This document shows positions 1-8,194 of a stretch of DNA of 28,357 nucleotides, piece by piece. The DNA lies in assembly GCA_023431285.1 (NCBI GenBank), contig JAEYXN010000224.1, forward strand, positions 1 to 28,357. The letters are read 5' to 3'. The notes under the pieces are model-generated. The model saw only the letters and a program-made list of their open reading frames with translations, searched no databases and had not been told where the DNA came from. The translations under genes were made by a program, and so were the position numbers. Position 1 is the stretch's first letter; every line of letters starts with the position of its first letter. Source of the DNA: Bacteroidota bacterium (GTDB lineage: Bacteria > Bacteroidota > Bacteroidia > Cytophagales > Cyclobacteriaceae).

Positions 1-436
1 CGAAACCACTTCCAAGGCCAGTACCCAGCGTGATCACCACAAAATCTTTCATGCCTTTGGCCGAGCCATAGACCATTTCGCCCACAGCCGCAGCGTTGGC
101 GTCATTGGTGATGATAGCCGGAATGTCGAACTCCTCTCTAAACATCTCGGCGAGCGGAATGATACCTTTCCACTTGAGGTTAGTGGCGCGCTCGATAGTT
201 CCCTTGTAATAGTTTCCATTGGCGGCACCGACACCGACGCCGATGATGCGGTGAGCAAAATTGATCGTCGAAATACCTTCCCTTAATGCATGAGAAAGGC
301 CATCGAAGTAGTCTTTGAATTCTTCGTATTGTGTGGTGGAAATACTTCCCTGATGTACCACATTTCCGTCGCGGTCGACTATCCCGTACTTAGTGTTCGT
401 TCCGCCGATGTCAATACCAATGGTCAGATCTTTCAT
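1..436 (-). CDS. ROK-family sugar kinase, probable glucokinase (3' end missing)
   Basis: The first 145 codons of a cytoplasmic ATP-dependent sugar kinase run off the left edge of the window. The protein opens MKDLTIGIDIGGTNTKYG, the N-terminal phosphate-binding loop of the ASKHA fold. About residues 119-128 read NDANAAAVGE, where the Asp of NDAN is the expected catalytic base, and GTGLGSG near residue 139 is the second phosphate-binding loop. This spacing fits the ROK family, whose members are usually about 300 residues. The zinc-binding part is beyond the edge, so the class cannot be refined. It lies downstream of pgi and pfkA on the same strand, which favours glucose as substrate (inference). 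The start is the ATG at 436-434, the first one ahead of the conserved loop. An 11-base palindrome, TTCAATTTGAA, sits just upstream at 441-451. Confidence 0.9.
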   Translation of the reverse strand, partial: MKDLTIGIDIGGTNTKYGIVDRDGNVVHQGSISTTQYEEFKDYFDGLSHALREGISTINFAHRIIGVGVGAANGNYYKGTIERATNLKWKGIIPLAEMFREEFDIPAIITNDANAAAVGEMVYGSAKGMKDFVVITLGTGLGSGF

Positions 437-511
437 AAGCTTCAATTTGAAATCTGCCGAATCGCCCTACAATTTTGCGCGAACCGCGTCGTCATAGTCT
501 TTTCCGCATCT

Positions 512-554
512 GAAAAAAATATATTCATCGGCCAGGCTATCATCTGCCCAACCG
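512..554 (-). terminator. possible terminator between pfkA and the ROK kinase
   Basis: Read on the minus strand, CGGTTGGGC (554-546) pairs with GCCTGGCCG (537-529). The stem is nine pairs, three of them G-T wobbles, around an eight-base loop, and a run of seven T follows at 519-513. The T run starts about nine bases after the stem, farther than in a strong intrinsic terminator, so it may only attenuate read-through into the kinase gene. Confidence 0.35.
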
Positions 555-567
555 CTGTGTTCCAATA

Positions 568-1551
568 TCAGACTGACAATATTTTCGCGAGCCTTATAGA
601 CTCACTGTCGATTTCGTGATGTTTGGACATGATGGTATCAAAACTGTTGTAGACGATCTTGTTATCCTTGATTCCAACCATCACGTCATTCTTTCCTTCG
701 CGCAGCCCTTCAACTGCTGCAACACCCATCTTGCTGGCCAGCACGCGATCGAAATAGGTCGGCGCTCCGCCGCGCTGAAGATGTCCCAGTACTGTCACTT
801 TGATGTCGTAATAACTTGTGCGCTCCGCTACCATTTTTGCCAGCGTGTGTGCATCGCCAATTTTAGATCCTTCAGCAACAACCACCAGGTTTGACTTCTT
901 ATTCGACTTCTCGCCTGCGCCGAGCAATTGATACAGATCTTCAAAGGAAAGATTCACCTCAGGAAGAACAATGGCCGCAGCCCCTCCGGCGATACCACTA
1001 TTCATGGCAATGTATCCGGAGTTTCTTCCCATCACTTCAACGAAGAACAACCGGTTATGCGAAAGAGCAGTGTCACGGATCTTGTCGATGGCCTCCACCG
1101 CAGTGTTTGTAGCAGTGTCGTATCCGATCGTATAATCTGTTCCAGCCAGGTCATTGTCAATCGTTCCAGGGATGCAGATAGACGGAATTGCAAATTCTTC
1201 GAAGAACTTATGGAGGCCCGTGAAGGTACCGTCGCCACCGATTGCAACAAGAGCGTTGATACCATCTTTGGTTAGTTTCTCATAAGCCTTCTTGCGGCCT
1301 TCAGCGGTTCGGAACTCTGCACTGCGCGCAGACTTCAGGATTGTCCCTCCGCGCTGCAGGATGTTACCCACAGAACGTGCGCCGAGTTTGACAAGATCAC
1401 CTTCGATCATTCCTTCATAGCCACGCATAATGCCGTAGCACTCCATCTTATAGTAAGTGCAGGCACGCACCACCGCACGAATTGCAGCATTCATTCCAGG
1501 CGCATCTCCGCCCGATGTGAACACTCCAATTTTCGAAATATTATTACCCAT
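568..1551 (-). CDS. pfkA: ATP-dependent 6-phosphofructokinase
   Basis: Phosphorylates fructose-6-phosphate to fructose-1,6-bisphosphate, the committing step of glycolysis, in the cytoplasm. The length of 327 residues is typical of the bacterial PfkA group (E. coli 320). Visible landmarks are the ATP loop TSGGDAPGMNAAIRA (residues 12-26), IGGDGT (104-109), the catalytic stretch PGTIDNDL (128-135) with Asp132 equivalent to E. coli Asp127, the substrate-binding MGRNSGY (174-180), and HLQRGG near residue 257. The Gly of GGDGT fits the ATP-using rather than the pyrophosphate-using type. It begins 59 bases after the pgi stop on the same strand, so the two are probably cotranscribed. The start ATG is at 1551-1549, with an A-rich leader and no Shine-Dalgarno sequence, as is usual in Bacteroidota. 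Confidence 0.97.
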   Translation of the reverse strand: MGNNISKIGVFTSGGDAPGMNAAIRAVVRACTYYKMECYGIMRGYEGMIEGDLVKLGARSVGNILQRGGTILKSARSAEFRTAEGRKKAYEKLTKDGINALVAIGGDGTFTGLHKFFEEFAIPSICIPGTIDNDLAGTDYTIGYDTATNTAVEAIDKIRDTALSHNRLFFVEVMGRNSGYIAMNSGIAGGAAAIVLPEVNLSFEDLYQLLGAGEKSNKKSNLVVVAEGSKIGDAHTLAKMVAERTSYYDIKVTVLGHLQRGGAPTYFDRVLASKMGVAAVEGLREGKNDVMVGIKDNKIVYNSFDTIMSKHHEIDSESIRLAKILSV

Positions 1552-1610
1552 TTGCCTGAAAAATCCATCAAAAATAATGGACTGTTTTTAGTTTACAATT
1601 ATTTATTTAA

Positions 1611-3263
1611 TCAATTAGACTTCAATCGTTTGAAATAATTGATTAAGCCATTGGTTGAAGAATCGTGCGAAGTCACATCGTCACCTGAAGTGAGTTCGGG
1701 AAGAATTTTTTTAGCAAGTACTTTCCCAAGTTCTACTCCCCACTGATCAAAACTGAAGATGTTCCAGATCACTCCCTGCACAAAGATTTTGTGTTCATAC
1801 ATCGCGATAAGACTACCCAGCGTACGGGGGGTCAGTTGTTTGAACAGGATGCTGTTGCTGGGCTTGTTTCCATCGAACACACGGAAAGGCGCATGGAATG
1901 CAATCGCCTCTTTCGACATGCCTGCATTCTTCAGTTCCGTCTGGACTTCATCCATCGCTTTGCCAGTCATCAACGCTTCCGTCTGTGCAAAGAAGTTTGA
2001 CAAAAGCTTTTCATGATGATCACCAACCTTGTTCTGTGAAACAGCGGGAGCTATGAAGTCACATGGAACGATCTTGGTTCCCTGATGTATAAGCTGGTAG
2101 AAAGCATGCTGGCCATTAGTGCCCGGCTCACCCCAGATGACAGGCCCGGTTTGATAGGAAACAGGTTGCCCGTTGCGATCAATAGACTTACCGTTGCTTT
2201 CCATATTCCCTTGCTGGAAATATGCAGCGAACCGATGCATGTATTGATCGTAAGGAAGAATTGCCTCTGAAGCTGCGCCAAAGAAGTTGTTATACCAGAT
2301 CCCGATCAGTGCCAGCGTAACCGGAATGTTTTTCTCAAGTGGTTCATTACGGAAGTGTTCATCCATCGCGTGAGCTCCTTCCAGTAACTGTATGAAGTTC
2401 TCATATCCGATAGTTGCCGAAATCGAAAGCCCTATTGATGACCAGAGCGAATAACGACCTCCAACCCAATCCCAGAAAACAAACATGTTCGCCGGTTCGA
2501 TACCAAACTTCGTTACCTCTTTTTCATTGGTGGAAACAGCGACAAAGTGTTTTGCTACCTCGCCTTTGTTATCCGTCTTCTCAAGAAACCAATTGCGTGC
2601 AGACTCTGCGTTGGTCATGGTTTCCTGTGTGGTGAAGGTCTTGGAAGCAATGATGAAGACTGTTGTTTCCGGGTCCAGACTACGCACGGTTTCAGCAATG
2701 TGTGTACCGTCTACGTTGGATACAAAATGAGGGCGGATACCTCTCCAGTAGGGGCGAAGGGCTTCGGTGACCATGTATGGCCCCAGGTCTGATCCCCCGA
2801 TACCAATATTCACAATGTCTGTGATTCTCTTACCGCTATAACCTTTCCATTCGCCATTGATGATACGATCGGAAAAGCTCTTCATCTGCTCGAGAACCTT
2901 ATTCACAGCGGGCATGACATCCTCACCGTCGGCGATAACAGATTTATTCGACCGGTTTCTCAGCGCGGTGTGAAGGACCGCTCTGTTTTCGGTCTCGTTG
3001 ATCTTTGCCCCATTAAACATCGCGAAGATAGCATCTCTAAGCTCGACCTCGTTGGCGAGGTTTACCAGTTCTGCCATCACCTCCTCCGTTATGATGTTCT
3101 TGGAATAGTCAATGAGGATGTCTTCAAACTTCAGGTGGAACCTTGTAAAGCGGTCCGGATCCTCATGGAACAAATCTCTCATATGGGTGGCCTGAAGCGT
3201 CATGAATAGCATTTCAAGCTTTCGCCAGCTCGTAGCCTCGACAGGATTGTGTTTTGGTAGCAT
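1611..3263 (-). CDS. pgi: glucose-6-phosphate isomerase
   Basis: Interconverts glucose-6-phosphate and fructose-6-phosphate. The length of 550 residues is almost that of E. coli Pgi (549), and the alignment from memory is nearly gap-free in the core. Catalytic residues fall at the same numbers as in E. coli: Glu355 in MESNGK, His386 in GTNGQH and Lys514 in WGVELGK. Other landmarks are NIGIGGSDLGPYMVTEALRP (152-171), the sugar-phosphate site around ASKTFTTQETMTNA (206-219), and the family signature DWVGGRYSLWSSIG (265-278). It is the first gene of the minus-strand cluster pgi-pfkA-ROK kinase, so the cluster encodes three consecutive upper-glycolytic steps. A TAnnTTTG box 46 bases upstream probably drives it. 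It belongs to the long, proteobacterial-like Pgi type rather than the shorter Firmicutes type. Confidence 0.98.
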   Translation of the reverse strand: MLPKHNPVEATSWRKLEMLFMTLQATHMRDLFHEDPDRFTRFHLKFEDILIDYSKNIITEEVMAELVNLANEVELRDAIFAMFNGAKINETENRAVLHTALRNRSNKSVIADGEDVMPAVNKVLEQMKSFSDRIINGEWKGYSGKRITDIVNIGIGGSDLGPYMVTEALRPYWRGIRPHFVSNVDGTHIAETVRSLDPETTVFIIASKTFTTQETMTNAESARNWFLEKTDNKGEVAKHFVAVSTNEKEVTKFGIEPANMFVFWDWVGGRYSLWSSIGLSISATIGYENFIQLLEGAHAMDEHFRNEPLEKNIPVTLALIGIWYNNFFGAASEAILPYDQYMHRFAAYFQQGNMESNGKSIDRNGQPVSYQTGPVIWGEPGTNGQHAFYQLIHQGTKIVPCDFIAPAVSQNKVGDHHEKLLSNFFAQTEALMTGKAMDEVQTELKNAGMSKEAIAFHAPFRVFDGNKPSNSILFKQLTPRTLGSLIAMYEHKIFVQGVIWNIFSFDQWGVELGKVLAKKILPELTSGDDVTSHDSSTNGLINYFKRLKSN

Positions 3264-3309
3264 AGGTCAGATAGTTGCGGTGCGAATATATGCGTTCCGC
3301 TCTAAGTGC

Positions 3310-3317
3310 CAAATGTA
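3310..3317 (-). promoter_or_regulatory. candidate -7 box of the pgi promoter
   Basis: The minus strand reads TACATTTG, an exact match to the Bacteroidota -7 consensus TAnnTTTG. Transcription would start near 3303, giving a leader of about 40 bases before the pgi ATG at 3263. I see no clear TTG -33 element at the expected distance, so the call rests on one box and its position. Confidence 0.4.
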
Positions 3318-3475
3318 AATGGTCACGATTTGAATTACCGTCGCAGGACCTGTCCACCATGCTAACGATGGCGCTCTGCATTATCCCGACGAAACAATCA
3401 GCCGTTTACAGAATTTTGGTTACATTTATCAAACCTTAAGGATTAAACCGTCAATTAGCCCTAACCTCTCGTCGA

Positions 3476-6400
3476 ATGAAGAAACAGTTGGTCCTGATCT
3501 GTCTCTTTCTGCTCTCCACATTGGGCATTAGCGCGCAAAGCATCTACTATACAGAGTCCTCAAAAGGTACAATCAACCGCGCAAGCATGGGCCCCAGTGC
3601 CTTCGCATTTCCGACAGTCCTTCAAAGTGGACTGAACACTCTCGGTCCCCTGGTCGTAGCTCAGCAAAGGAGTAAGATGTATTACCTCCGTGAAGGCGGA
3701 AGCGAACTGATCAGAGCTACCCTCGCGACCGCCGCACAGGAGTCTGTTGTAATCACTGAAGGGGCGATGGCCGAACTGGCCAATATTGCCTTCGACAACG
3801 ACGACAACGGCATATGGGCCGCCAATGGTCCCGAAGTTGGTGGAATCAAATTCATCCCGAACAACAATGAGAATGGAGGGTCCGACTTCTCTATTGACCT
3901 TGGTCCTTATTCAAACGATGTGATCACTGACGTTGAAGTAAACAACGACGAAGGAACCTTCTACTTTATCGATTATGATGAGAGCGCGGTTATTGGTATG
4001 ACCATAGGGAGCACGGCGGTTGACTTTTACTTCCCGCTGACCTGGCCACTGATGATCGACCTCGACCAGGTGAACAACTTCCTTTATGTCATTGATGAAT
4101 TGCCCGGCGGTCAGGTCCTGCGACGGATAGACCTGAACAATTTGACAATCTCAGGAACAATAGAAAACCTCGGTTCCACCAGCATCGATGATATGAAAGT
4201 GTATCCGGGTTTTAATAAGGTTTACTTTTCAAGGTATAATACCGGAATCTTTAGCGTACCTACGACCGGCGGAGCCGTATCCACGGAATTGTCGCTCCCG
4301 GCATCAGGTCAGATCTTCTTTGACATTCAGTTCGATTTTACACTCCCCACGGTCAACACATTATCTCCAGTCAATGGGGCGGCAAACATTGCAACCGATG
4401 GAACTTTCGGGATTGTATTTAGCGAAAGCGTCAAGATCTCAACAGCGGCAGGGAGTGCTGCTGAAACCGGTATAAGGGTGATGCGTACCTCCGACAACGC
4501 AGAGGTCGCGTACCTCGACAGGGCCAGCGCTTTCGTCGTCACCAACGGCACGAATACTGTTTCATTCAGCTTTCCTACGCCACTCGACGCCAACACCTCG
4601 TACTACATTCTCATTGGAAATAAAGTGTTCTCTGATTTCTCTTCGAACAACTTTGCAGGAATCTCTGGCACCTCTACGTGGACGTTTACTACTCTACAGG
4701 GAGTCGCGCTCAATCAACCAAATGCGGTCGCATGTTTTGGAACCTACAAGTCGTATCCTGCCATCACAATTACGGAGACCGACCCTGGAAATTTCAAACC
4801 AGGCACCTCCGTTACTGTATTCTTTACCTTTTCTTCTACAGGCTATCTCCTCGAAAACACAACAGGCACTATCACCGCTACCGGTGATGATATCACCATT
4901 AATTCGTTCCTAATCGGGACAAACCAGATCAGGATCACATACACCATCACTGGGACAACTTCCATAGATGCCATTACGATCTCCGGAATGCGGATCAACA
5001 CAAATGACGAACTGAATCCTCCCACAACGCTGATCCGCAGTACGGGTACTGGAGTAATCGACGGCCTGGAAGTCAATAAAATGATCGCCACCATTTCGTC
5101 GCAGGCGCAACCGCCGGAGCCTGGAATCACCTTCCCTTCAGGTAGTGTAGTATGTCTTGATGATGACGCGACTACGAAGACAGTTACAGGGCTCGGAACC
5201 TTCCAAAGATGGTTTACCGCTAATAATCTATTGCCCGCATCGTTCATCAATCCCCTCAACGATCGCGCCACTGTTTCTATGAGTGAACTCGGGATCGACA
5301 CTTCAGTACCTGGCATTCACACCAGATATGTCCGGCAGAACGTAGGAGGATGCATCAGCCTCGCCACACAGATCGACTTCGAAGTGATGGATCTGGCCAA
5401 TGATCTCGCGGTTGACGCAACGCCTCAATCAAACTGCGTCCCACCCAATGGTCTTGGCGTTGTAACGGATCTGTCGTCGAATCCTGTAACCGGATACGAC
5501 TTCCAGTGGTCGGATGAAGCGATGAACAATATCAGCACTGCATCGACGCTTACAGGGATGGTTGCAGGAAATTACAATGTTCGCGTACGGCATCAGGTTT
5601 CCGGATGCCAGACTGTTCTTCCTTTCGCCATCGCAGATGGAACTGTCCTTCCTGTAGTTAACTCTCCTTCGGGTGAAGTCTGTGAAGACGTTGCAGGTGG
5701 AAGCACAACAAACGTGGATCTTACGACTTACAATTCAACTATAACAGGAGTCGCTCCAAACCTTAGTGTCTCGTGGAAGGACGCCTCGGATAATCTTGTC
5801 TCTAATGCAGTAGTTTCTTCAAACGACGTCTATACCTATGTGGTGACCAGCACCGCTACCGGATGTGTGACAGAAGGGGATATGGTCTTCACCGTTCGAC
5901 CTAGTCCTTCCGTTGCTGCAGCAGGATCCGACCAGTCTGTATGTAGCGCCTCCGCTAACCTGGAGGCAACAACCCCTATATCAGGAACAGGTTCTTGGAG
6001 TATCATTACCGGAGTTGGTGGATTCCTTGGGAACGCTTCAAGTCCGACGTCAACCTTCACGGGCGTTGACGGTAGTTCATATCTGCTTCGCTGGACCGTT
6101 ACCACCAACGCTCTCTGCGGTTCAAGCTCAGATGATGTCGCCGTCGCCTTCATCGCCGTTCCAACAACGTCGGTAGCAGGATCTGACCAGGCTGTGTGCG
6201 GTACTTCTGTGATACTTGCAGGGAATACACCAGTGGTTGGAACCGGTAGCTGGTCCGTTGTCGCGGGTAGCGGAGGCTCATTTGCTACGACAACATCGCC
6301 TACATCCGAATTTACCGGTGTAGCCGGTACTGTTTACACCCTGCGATGGACCATCACTGGATCTTGTACGAACTCCACGGATGATGTGAACATTACCCTT

Positions 6401-8194
6401 GTTACGCCACCAACAACTTCAGTCGCGGGTCCCGACCTGGCAATCTGCGGAAACTCGGCTACGCTTGCCGCCAATGCTCCCACAGTGGGTACTGGCGCAT
6501 GGACCATTGTATCAGGAGCGGGAGGTTCTTTTGCCGATGCTTCTTCTCCAGCGTCTGACTTCTCCGGGACCACCGGAACATCGTATACACTCCGCTGGAC
6601 TGTCTCAAACCCGGGATGTGCGGCCTCTTCGGATGATGTTGTTGTCGTGCTGAATGGTAGTCCGACAACTGCCGGAGCCGGTACAGACCAAAACATCTGC
6701 GGAACGAGTTTAGCATTGACAGCAAATACCCCAACCGTTGGTACAGGGGAGTGGACTGTCGTGACAGGAACAGGAGGCTCCTTTGCAAATGCGACGGTAC
6801 CAACCACCACATTCACTGGCACCGCAGGAACGACCTACTCCCTACGCTGGACTATCGCGAACGGGGGTTGTCCTTCATCCAGCGATGACGTATCCGTGAC
6901 GTTGGTAGCGCCTCCAACCATTGCGAATGCTGGCTCAAACCTTCTCGTTTGTAATACGAGCACTCCGCTGGCTGCGAACACCCCGGCTGTGGGAAGCGGT
7001 TCGTGGTCTGTGGTCACTGGAACAGGAGGATCCTTCACCAATGCCTCCAGCCCGACATCAACATTTTCCGGTACCGCTGGCGTTGCCTACACGCTTCGCT
7101 GGACAATCACAAATGGATCCTGTACTCCTTCCACAGATGATATCACAGTCACGCTCTCGAATCCGTTGACCGTTGCCCAGGCAGGAGCAGACCAGACCGC
7201 GTGCGGCACATCGGTAGCCCTGGGTGCAAATACTCCAACCAGTGGCACAGGTTCATGGTCGATAATAAGCGGTGTAGGAGGCTCAGTGACCAGTCCAGGT
7301 AACGCGGGAAGCGCTTTCACCGGAATTTTAGGCCGCACATATACCCTCCGTTGGACCATCGCCCGCGCAGGGTGTCCCTCGTCAACGGACGATGTCAGTG
7401 TCACACTAAACTCCGCACCGACCGGTACAGCTGTGATCAATAATCCTCCCGCGCTATGCGAAGGATCATCAACTATCCTGACAGTCACAGGTATCAACGG
7501 TGCTACTTCTTTCGAATGGACCTTGCCTTCGGGTCTAACCGGTAGCAGCACAACATCGTCGATTAATATCACAGCGGCGTCGGGTAACGGCGGCCAAGTT
7601 TCTGTAGCCGGTGTGAACAACTGTGGAACTGGAACAGGCGCGTCGGTGAATGTAAGTGTTAACAATGCACCATCGCTTGAAATAAGTTTGCCGCCGACTT
7701 CATTGCCGGAGGAAGTTGTCACTTTTGCGTTCACCTCTGACATTCCGGTTCAAAGCGTAGAGTGGGATCTCGGCGACGGCACTTCTTCCACTGATACTTC
7801 GCCTCAGCATTCCTATGGGTCGCCAGGAAATTACAGCATATCCCTTTTTGCAATAGGGCAAAACGGCTGCGAGGGTTCAGCTACAACTGTTTTCGCAGTG
7901 TCCGAGGAAGCTTTGCTCAATGACTTTGCAATCAAGAATATAATCTCCGCCAATGGTGACGATAAGAACAGAGTCCTGTATATCGAAAGCCTGGATCGTT
8001 ATCCGGACAATGAAGTCCGGTTCCTGGATAGGTGGGGAGTAGAACTCTTCAGTTCAAAAAATTACCAGAACGATTGGGAAGCCCGTGGCAAAGACGGACA
8101 ATTCCTTCCAGCAGGTCAGTACATCTGTGTTGTGAAGCTCAACGGATCGGGGAAAGTGCTCTCAAGAACAGTGTCAATTATAAGGGGGAGATAG
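3476..8194 (+). CDS. giant secreted repeat protein with gliding-motility/T9SS type B C-terminal domain
   Basis: A 1572-residue exported protein of unknown ligand. Residues 1-20 are a signal peptide ending in SAQ. Residues 21 to about 285 look like a beta-propeller of the YWTD/NHL kind, with repeated IYYTESS, MYYLREGG and FYFIDYD strands. A bacterial Ig-like (SbsA-type) domain follows at about 287-405 (PVNGAANIATDGTFGIVFSE, ending TWTFTT). The 405-811 part has further beta-rich segments I cannot name. Residues 812-1315 are six tandem repeats of 83-85 residues. A PKD domain lies at about 1400-1467 (WDLGDGTSS). The last 95 residues match the gliding-motility-associated C-terminal (CHU_C) domain: NGDDKN, YPDNEVRFLDRWG, LPAGQY. 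That domain is known as a T9SS type B export signal. It abuts the PorP/SprF-type gene (TAGATG), its likely partner. Confidence 0.93.
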   Translation: MKKQLVLICLFLLSTLGISAQSIYYTESSKGTINRASMGPSAFAFPTVLQSGLNTLGPLVVAQQRSKMYYLREGGSELIRATLATAAQESVVITEGAMAELANIAFDNDDNGIWAANGPEVGGIKFIPNNNENGGSDFSIDLGPYSNDVITDVEVNNDEGTFYFIDYDESAVIGMTIGSTAVDFYFPLTWPLMIDLDQVNNFLYVIDELPGGQVLRRIDLNNLTISGTIENLGSTSIDDMKVYPGFNKVYFSRYNTGIFSVPTTGGAVSTELSLPASGQIFFDIQFDFTLPTVNTLSPVNGAANIATDGTFGIVFSESVKISTAAGSAAETGIRVMRTSDNAEVAYLDRASAFVVTNGTNTVSFSFPTPLDANTSYYILIGNKVFSDFSSNNFAGISGTSTWTFTTLQGVALNQPNAVACFGTYKSYPAITITETDPGNFKPGTSVTVFFTFSSTGYLLENTTGTITATGDDITINSFLIGTNQIRITYTITGTTSIDAITISGMRINTNDELNPPTTLIRSTGTGVIDGLEVNKMIATISSQAQPPEPGITFPSGSVVCLDDDATTKTVTGLGTFQRWFTANNLLPASFINPLNDRATVSMSELGIDTSVPGIHTRYVRQNVGGCISLATQIDFEVMDLANDLAVDATPQSNCVPPNGLGVVTDLSSNPVTGYDFQWSDEAMNNISTASTLTGMVAGNYNVRVRHQVSGCQTVLPFAIADGTVLPVVNSPSGEVCEDVAGGSTTNVDLTTYNSTITGVAPNLSVSWKDASDNLVSNAVVSSNDVYTYVVTSTATGCVTEGDMVFTVRPSPSVAAAGSDQSVCSASANLEATTPISGTGSWSIITGVGGFLGNASSPTSTFTGVDGSSYLLRWTVTTNALCGSSSDDVAVAFIAVPTTSVAGSDQAVCGTSVILAGNTPVVGTGSWSVVAGSGGSFATTTSPTSEFTGVAGTVYTLRWTITGSCTNSTDDVNITLVTPPTTSVAGPDLAICGNSATLAANAPTVGTGAWTIVSGAGGSFADASSPASDFSGTTGTSYTLRWTVSNPGCAASSDDVVVVLNGSPTTAGAGTDQNICGTSLALTANTPTVGTGEWTVVTGTGGSFANATVPTTTFTGTAGTTYSLRWTIANGGCPSSSDDVSVTLVAPPTIANAGSNLLVCNTSTPLAANTPAVGSGSWSVVTGTGGSFTNASSPTSTFSGTAGVAYTLRWTITNGSCTPSTDDITVTLSNPLTVAQAGADQTACGTSVALGANTPTSGTGSWSIISGVGGSVTSPGNAGSAFTGILGRTYTLRWTIARAGCPSSTDDVSVTLNSAPTGTAVINNPPALCEGSSTILTVTGINGATSFEWTLPSGLTGSSTTSSINITAASGNGGQVSVAGVNNCGTGTGASVNVSVNNAPSLEISLPPTSLPEEVVTFAFTSDIPVQSVEWDLGDGTSSTDTSPQHSYGSPGNYSISLFAIGQNGCEGSATTVFAVSEEALLNDFAIKNIISANGDDKNRVLYIESLDRYPDNEVRFLDRWGVELFSSKNYQNDWEARGKDGQFLPAGQYICVVKLNGSGKVLSRTVSIIRGR
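5909..7420 (+). repeat. six tandem 84-residue repeats inside the giant secreted protein
   Basis: Six head-to-tail units of 85, 83, 84, 84, 84 and 84 residues (504 in all, average 252 bases) occupy residues 812-1315. Each unit has the frame xxxAGxDxxxC, then NTPxxGTGSWS, GxGGSF, SPTSxF, TGxxGxxYTLRWT, a second Cys, and SSDDVxVTL. The first Cys (unit position 12) and the second (about 68-70) are kept in all six units, which suggests one disulphide per domain in the oxidising cell-surface environment. The phase matches the reading frame exactly. The units have diverged in sequence, so this is an old duplication rather than a recent expansion. The fold is probably a PKD/Ig-like beta sandwich (inference). 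Confidence 0.92.

Noticed and set aside
441..451. Palindrome TTCAATTTGAA just upstream of the ROK kinase start as an operator
   Set aside because: Eleven-base AT-rich palindromes are frequent by chance, and no promoter is visible next to it.
1611..3263. Very strong resemblance of Pgi to the proteobacterial enzyme as evidence of recent transfer
   Set aside because: The gene's composition and context match its neighbours, and this long Pgi type is found across Bacteroidota, so recent transfer is not supported by what I can see.
5909..7420. Regular 252-base repeats considered as a CRISPR-like or satellite array
   Set aside because: The period is a multiple of three, the reading frame is open throughout, and the repeats are conserved as protein rather than as DNA.
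7087..7743. A 218-codon minus-strand frame, and similar ones at 6334-6822 and 5836-6153, over the repeat block
   Set aside because: They recur with the repeats and are rich in Val/Pro, the expected mirror of Thr/Ser/Gly-rich repeats. No start signals are present.
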